A stretch of DNA of 64,000 nucleotides from Methylobacterium soli (GTDB lineage Bacteria; Pseudomonadota; Alphaproteobacteria; Rhizobiales; Beijerinckiaceae). A program made the position numbers and the translations under genes. The stretch is taken from the NCBI RefSeq assembly GCF_008806385.1, contig NZ_VZZK01000026.1, forward strand, positions 34,472-98,471, read 5' to 3'. The notes below the pieces were generated by a model. It did no database searches, had not been told where the DNA came from, and saw only the letters and a program-made list of their open reading frames with translations. This document shows, one piece after another, positions 58,838 to 64,000 of the stretch; the stretch's first letter is position 1; the number at the start of each line of letters is the position of its first letter.

Positions 58838-60238
58838 TTGGCCCTGCACCTTCTCTACATCGATGACGATCCGGGCCTGGTCCGCCTCGTGGCCCGGAGC
58901 CTGCGGGCCCGCGACTGCACGGTCGAGCACGCGCCCGACGGCGCGGCCGGGCTCGCCCGGATCGCCCGCGGCGGCGTCGACGCGATCGCCCTCGACCATC
59001 ACCTGCCCGGCGAGACCGGTCTCGACATCCTGGCGCGCATCCGCGCCCTGCCGGAGCCGCCGCCGGTCATCTACGTCACGGGCTCGGAGGATCTGCGCAT
59101 CGCGGTCGCGGCCCTGAAGGCGGGCGCGGCCGATTACGTGCTGAAGGACGTGGCCGGGCATTTCCGCGAGCTTCTGGCTCAGGCGATCGAGACCGCGCTC
59201 GCCCAGGAGCGCCTGCGCCGGGAGAAGACGGAGGCCGAGCAGCGCCTCGCCGCCAGCCAGGAGCGCCTCGGCCTCGCTCTCGGGGCCGCCGGGATGATCG
59301 GCACCTGGGACTGGGATCTGTCCGCGGACCTGATCTACGCGGATGCGAATTTCGCCCGGATCTACGCCGTCGACCCGGAGGATGCGGCGCGCGGCGCCCC
59401 GCTCGCGCAGTATATCCGCAACTTCCACCCCGACGACAGGCCGGCCTTCCAGGCCGAGCTCGACCGCACCTTCGCGGGGGCCGGCGACTTCAGCTGCGAG
59501 TACCGCATCCTGCAGGCCGACGGCTCGGTGCGCTGGATCCTGGCGCGCGGGCGCTTCATCCGCGACCCGGAGGGCGTGCCCCAGCGCTTCGCCGGCGCCT
59601 CGGTGGACATCACCGAGCGCAAGCAGGCGGAGGAGCGCCAGCGCCTGCTGATGCAGGAACTCGCCCACCGGGTGAAGAACACCCTGACGCTGGTCCAGGC
59701 GATCTGCCTGCAGACCCTGCGGGGTGACGCCACGCTCGCGGAGGCGCGCGAGACCATCACGGCGCGCCTGCTGGCGCTCGCCCAGGCCCACGACCTCCTG
59801 CTCCAGGGCAGCTGGACGGAGGCGAGCCTCCTCACCCTGGTGGAGGGCGCTGCGCGCCTGCACGGCCACGGCGCGACCGGGCGCTTCCACATCGCGGGGC
59901 CCGACGTCACCCTCGGCCCCAAGGCGGCCCTGTCCATCGCCCTGGTGCTGCACGAGCTCGGCACCAACGCGGCGAAATACGGGGCGCTCTCGACGCCCGA
60001 CGGGCATGTCGCGGTGACCTGGGCGCGCGATCCCGCCGAGGCCGAGCCGATGCTGCGGTTCCGCTGGCGCGAGGTCGGCGGCCCCCCGGTCAGCCCGCCG
60101 AGCCGGCGCGGCTTCGGCTCCCGCCTGATCGAGCGCAGCCTCGCGGACGGCCTCGGCGCGAAGGTCCGCCTCAGCTATCCCACGACCGGCGTCACCCTGA
60201 GCCTCGACGCGCCGCTCTCCGCGTTCCGCGAGAGCTGA
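58838..60238 (+). CDS. Receiver-PAS-HWE-type hybrid histidine kinase
   Basis: A 466-aa protein with an N-terminal receiver (1-125; Asp53 in AIALDHHLPGETG), a PAS/PAC region (about 140-265; GTWDWDLSADLIYADANF) and a HisKA_2/HWE-type kinase (about 270-466; His in ELAHRVKNTLTLVQAI, ATP site VLHELGTNAAKYGALS). This architecture is common in alphaproteobacteria and forms the general stress/light response network. The start is TTG at 58838 with GGAG upstream. No PhyR or EcfG gene is here, so a link to that pathway is inference. Confidence 0.9.
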   Translation: MALHLLYIDDDPGLVRLVARSLRARDCTVEHAPDGAAGLARIARGGVDAIALDHHLPGETGLDILARIRALPEPPPVIYVTGSEDLRIAVAALKAGAADYVLKDVAGHFRELLAQAIETALAQERLRREKTEAEQRLAASQERLGLALGAAGMIGTWDWDLSADLIYADANFARIYAVDPEDAARGAPLAQYIRNFHPDDRPAFQAELDRTFAGAGDFSCEYRILQADGSVRWILARGRFIRDPEGVPQRFAGASVDITERKQAEERQRLLMQELAHRVKNTLTLVQAICLQTLRGDATLAEARETITARLLALAQAHDLLLQGSWTEASLLTLVEGAARLHGHGATGRFHIAGPDVTLGPKAALSIALVLHELGTNAAKYGALSTPDGHVAVTWARDPAEAEPMLRFRWREVGGPPVSPPSRRGFGSRLIERSLADGLGAKVRLSYPTTGVTLSLDAPLSAFRES

Positions 60239-60615
60239 GGCCGGCTTTTCCGCGCGACCGGATCGGCAGATCTCGGCATGACAAGTTTCGGCATGACAGA
60301 TCTCGGCACCAAAGGTCTCGCATGGGGCTCGATCGCCTCGGAGCATCTCGCTCTGAGTGTATTTATGTAAAGTCAAGCAGTTTCAAGTTGTTTTTTGCCG
60401 AAATTGCCGTCTCTCATTGCCGTTTTTGCCTGATCCAAGGCATTTAGACCAGTTAAAATGTTGCCCGGAAAGCACGGGACTCGGTTGATGGACTAATCGA
60501 CCCCGCGCGAGTGGATCAAAATTTTCGTGATCTCGTTGCGTGCCGGGCGATATAGTTCATGACTTAGGCAGTGCCGTCGAACGAGCGGCGAACTAGTCTT
60601 GGGTCACGGAACACA
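60239..60615. promoter_or_regulatory. AT-rich upstream region of the TonB receptor gene, with TTGCCG repeats
   Basis: A 377-bp gap of lower GC than its neighbours. At 60395-60430 TTGCCG or TTGCC occurs four times (60395, 60404, 60417, 60426), spaced 9-13 bp. Further upstream ATCTCGGCATGACA-like short repeats occur around 60270-60310. A promoter and operator for the receptor are likely. No gene is supported. Confidence 0.5.
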
Positions 60616-63239
60616 ATGCCGACAATCAGACGGGGCTTGGCGGCGTCGGTATCGGCGCTGCCCTGGTTGGTGCTGCCCGGCGCGGCGTCCGCTCAGCAAT
60701 CGGTCCGGCTCGACGAGATCAGCGTCGTGGCGACGACCCCGGTCGGGGCCGGCGGCCCCTCGCGCTTCGCGCAGGATCTCGACGCGGCGGGCATCCCCGC
60801 GCCGACGGGGCCGGCCTCGCCCGGACCCGGCCTCCCGCCGCGCCTGCGCGGCGGCGAGCTGCCGCTGTACAAGATTCCCAGCACCGTCGAGACCGTCACG
60901 GCGGCTGACATCGCGGTCGATCGCGGCACCGGCAACGTCCTGGCCACGCTCGCCCGGCGCACGCCCGGCATCAATCTCAACGATTCGCAGGGCAATTCGA
61001 ACCGGGTCGACGTGACCTATCGCGGGTTCACGGCCTCGCCGGTGGCGGGCGTGCCGCAGGGTCTGGCGGTCTACCAGAACGGCGTGCGCATCAACGAGGC
61101 CTTCGGCGACGTCGTCAATTTCGACCTGATCCCGCCGCAGGCGATCCAGCGCATCGACGTGGTCACGGGCAACCCGGTCTTCGGCCTCAACGCGCTCGGC
61201 GGCGCGGTCAACATCCAGATGAAGAACGGCTTCACCTGGCAGGGGACCGAGATCACCGCGCTCGGCGGCTCGGACGGCCGCATCGCCGGCTCGATCGAGT
61301 ACGGCAAGATGATCGGCCCGTGGAGCTTCTACGTCACCGGCGACGGGCTGAACGACCGCGGCTGCGCTACCAGAGCCCGAGCACGATCGGCCGGCTCTAC
61401 GCCGATCTCGGCTATCGCACCCCGGATTCCGAGTTCCACCTGATCGGGCTCGCCGCGCGCAGCTTCTACGGCGCGGCGGCCGCGACGCCGGTCGACCTCA
61501 CGCATGTCAACAATCGCGCGATCTTCACCTATCCGCAGACCACCACGACGGATGTCGGGAGCCTTCAGGTGACCGGCCGGGTCGACATCTCGCCGAGCTG
61601 GGATCTCGCCGGGAACGCCTATTTCCGCCGCTACGACCAGAACTACGTCGACGGCAATCAGGGCAATTTCGAGCAATGCAGCCGGCAATCGAGCTTTCGC
61701 GGCTTCCTCTGCCTGCAGGATGACGCCTACAACGTGAATGCGCCCCCGACCGGAACCGCCGCCCGGACGGCCTTTGCCAACCAGTTCGTGATCCGGGGCC
61801 TGAACGGGCAGACCATCCCGTTCGTGTCCCGGACGACCCCGTACGGGACGGTCGACACGACCAGGACGCAGGCCACGGGCTATGGCGGCTCGCTGCAGGC
61901 GGCCAACCATGACCGCATCTTCGGCCTCAGCAACAACTTCGTGATCGGCGGCAGTATCGATGCTGCCAATTACACGTTCAAATCGTCGAGCACGCTCGGC
62001 GTCATCAACCCCGACCTGTCGGTCACGACCGATCCGAACAACCCCTATTACGGCCTCGTTCCGGGGCTCGGCACCACCTATCTGCGCACCCAAGGGGCGC
62101 TCGGCCTCGCCCCGAGTTCGGTCAGCGGCTCGAACCTCTATCTGGGCGTCTTCGCGACGGACACGCTCGACCTGACCGATCGTCTCTCGCTGACGGCGGG
62201 GGCACGGCTCAACTTCGCGCGCATCGCGACCCAGGATCAATCCGGTCTCTCGCCGGACGTCACCGGCACGCATTACTACAACAAGGTCAACCCGGTCGCC
62301 GGCCTGACCTATCGCTTCTTCGACGCTCTCGCGCTCTACGGCGGCTATTCCGAGTCCAACCGGGCCCCGACCCCCTTGGAGCTGTCCTGCGCCAATCCGA
62401 ACCAGCCCTGTCTCCTGCCGAACTCCCTCATCGCCGATCCGAAGCTGAAACAGGTGACCGGCCAGACCTACGAGGTCGGCTTCCGCGGAAACCTTCCGAA
62501 CTTCTATGATGCCGGTCTGGTGACCTACAAGATCGGCACCTTCCGGACGGATCTGGCCAACGACATCATCTCGCTCGCGACCCCCGGCAACGCCGCGCGC
62601 GCCTATTTCGTGAACGTGCCCTCCACCCGGCGGCAAGGCGTCGAGGTCGGGGCCGAGTACACGGCGGATTGGCTGCGCGTCTACGCGAACTACGCCCTTG
62701 TCGACGCCACCTTCCAGTTCAACGGGACCCTGTCGTCGCCGAACAACCCCCTGGCGAGCGCCGGGCAGGCGGGTGGTGCGGTCGGCGGCGATCTGATCCC
62801 GAATGGCGGCATCCGCGTGCGCCCCGGCGACAAGGTTCCGCTGATCCCGGCCCACCAGATCAAGGGCGGCTTCGATGTCTACATCACGCCGCAATGGAAG
62901 GTGGGCCTCAACGTGTCGGCCTTCTCCTCGTCCTACTATCGGGGCGACGAGTCGAACCTGAACCGCAAGCTGCCCGCCTATTACGTGATGAACCTGACCA
63001 CGAGCTACCAGGTGACCAAGAACCTGGAGGTCTTCGGGCTCGTCACCAACCTGACCAACAACCGCTATGCCACGTTCGGCACCTTCGCGGAGACCGGGGC
63101 GGTCACGAACACTTTCTCGATCTCGGATCCCCGCACCACCACCCTGGCACAGCCCCTGTCGATCTATGGCGGCATCCGGTACGCCTTCGGCCCCGATCCG
63201 GTCCCGATGTCGCCGGAGCCGATCATCCGCAAGTATTGA
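60616..63239 (+). pseudogene. TonB-dependent receptor with a one-base frameshift
   Basis: An outer-membrane receptor of about 870 residues. The signal peptide is MPTIRRGLAASVSALPWLVL...ASA. The plug domain (about 75-230) has IPSTVETVTAADIAVDRGTG, LARRTPGINLND and VFGLNALGGAVNIQMKNG. The barrel follows in another frame from about 61365 to 63239 (LSLTAGARLNFARIAT, YEVGFRGNLPNFYD, LPAYYVMNLTTSYQVTKN). At 61361-61367 the sequence reads GCTGCGC. One extra G would give DRGWRYQSP and restore one frame. The gene is otherwise intact, so a recent mutation or a sequencing error is likely. The substrate is not obvious; siderophore or similar. Confidence 0.85.
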
Positions 63240-63936
63240 TCCTCCGGCCGGACCCCGTCCGATCGCGGATCGCGGGTCCCTCCGCGGCCTGCACGCACCG
63301 ACAAAGATCTTGACATAATTCCTATTCCGTGCTTTCTCTCTCGAACCTGCCGCCCACCTGTTGGGGGCCTGCCCGGGGCCGACCGGGCGGGCACGGACGG
63401 TGGGGCGGTGCCCGCGTCGGTGGTCTCGGCCATCACCGCCCCGGGCGGCGGCTCGACGCAACGCCGGCTCGGAGCGCGGCGGTGGACCGGTGGAGGAAAT
63501 GCCCCGGCCCCCGACCCTCGTCTGGGCGGTACGGACAGATACTGCGGCGCCGCCCACGACGAGGCGGCGTGCGACGCAGGCTCGCTCGGATCTCCACGGG
63601 GACGATACGCAACCCGCTGGATCGATAGCGCAGGTCGAGTTGGCCGGAAGACACCGCGACGCGACAAGGCGGCCCGCGCCGGACGGCGCGGTCCGTGGGA
63701 CGCCGGGAGACCGGATTGATTGTTGCGCTTGAGTGGTCTCGCGGCGTCCCGCGTCCCCCTCGACGCTCCCGAAGCCATCGCCCCGGAGCGCATCCGCTCG
63801 CGGGGCCGAAGGCGCGTGCCGGTTCCGGGACGCGAAAGGATGATTCTTTCCGGAATCGGCGCCCCTAGAGCCGCGCCCGATCGCGTTGCAACGGGCTGGA
63901 AAATCGGCAGCCCCGGTCCGGTTCGGCGCGACGGCC
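63240..63936. other. Region with no supported gene
   Basis: About 700 bp after the receptor. Several frames are open on both strands, but they have no signal peptide, motif or good ribosome binding site and look like GC-rich shadows. A TTGACA sequence occurs at 63310-63315, with a poor -10 match. I see nothing else of note before the repeat unit at 63937. Confidence 0.6.
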
Positions 63937-64000
63937 CCCTCTCCCGTGCGGGAGAGGGTTGGGGTGAGGGGTGCGCGTTGTCCGGAGAAGTCGCACCCCT
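63937..64000. repeat. Nested-hairpin repeat block 4 (cut by window end)
   Basis: The start of a further repeat unit in the same orientation as blocks 1-3: hairpin A (CTCTCCCGTGCGGGAGAG) and the first arm of the middle inverted repeat through CGCACCCCT, at the right edge. Confidence 0.85.

Noticed and set aside
60239..60615. Riboswitch upstream of the TonB receptor
   Set aside because: I looked for cobalamin-type conserved boxes and found none. The short TTGCCG repeats fit a protein operator better.
63329..63732. Several overlapping plus-strand open frames after the receptor
   Set aside because: All three frames are open at once, which reflects base composition. None has a signal, motif or Shine-Dalgarno sequence.
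63164..63793. Minus-strand open frame of 209 codons at the right end
   Set aside because: It starts in non-coding sequence and overlaps the receptor C-terminus in the opposite direction, with no motif and no ribosome binding site.

Overview
The window looks like chromosomal DNA of a GC-rich alphaproteobacterium of the Methylobacterium type (Hyphomicrobiales). The evidence is very high GC with strong third-position GC bias, an Irr-type Fur regulator beside fabA-fabB, an NDUFA9-like complex I gene, a fruBKA operon using an EIIA-HPr-EI fusion, a GTTC-N7-GTTC LexA-type box, and a family of nested-hairpin intergenic repeats. I see no rRNA, tRNA, CRISPR array, transposase or phage gene, so this is core plus light accessory chromosome.

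Layout. 0-5 kb: a cut secreted protein gene, a 38-aa membrane peptide gene, fabB and fabA on the minus strand, then a DUF1275 permease and irr on the plus strand, and an SH3 protein. 5-12 kb: 2-hydroxyacid dehydrogenase, cupin, a minus-strand set (Kelch protein, flavin amine oxidase, cyclic-nucleotide-domain membrane protein), a CysZ/EI24-type membrane protein and an NDUFA9-like protein. 12-21 kb: carbohydrate system oprB-fruA-fruK-fruB on minus, with a divergent LacI repressor and clear operator palindromes. 21-25 kb: ferric-iron ABC importer (binding protein, fused permease, ATPase). 25-41 kb: MFS transporter, priA, SpoIIAA-like protein, several small secreted proteins, a CnoX/LON/Trm112 set, glutathionyl-hydroquinone reductase, AlgX-like SGNH protein, 2'-5' RNA ligase-like protein, PAP2 phosphatase, Gfo/Idh/MocA oxidoreductase, slyX-trhO, and an ArsR/SDR divergent pair. 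41-50 kb: polA, YihY, a KefB/YbaL-type antiporter and a soluble PAS-PAS chemoreceptor. 50-55 kb: a DNA-repair locus (radical SAM plus UdgX fusion), OsmC, RecX. 55-60 kb: TAXI-type binding protein and three two-component proteins. 60-64 kb: a frameshifted TonB-dependent receptor and a gene-free tail.

The most interesting locus is 50.5-53.3 kb. A radical SAM protein of the putative DNA modification/repair type and a UdgX fusion protein form a two-gene operon. A GTTC-N7-GTTC box sits 19 nt upstream of the first start codon, which suggests SOS control. The radical SAM protein ends in QLSLF, a textbook sliding-clamp-binding pentapeptide. The UdgX protein keeps the KRRIHQKP loop that forms a covalent bond to DNA, yet has no cysteine anywhere, so it cannot carry the usual 4Fe-4S cluster. 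Together this suggests an SOS-induced, clamp-recruited uracil or abasic-site repair module.

Other notable points are an Irr protein with a degenerate heme regulatory motif, a permease gene with no ATG/GTG/TTG start placed between fabA and irr, four blocks of a nested-hairpin repeat (three lying just 3' of a minus-strand gene), and several candidate operators (fru, ferric ABC, ArsR/SDR, fabA upstream).
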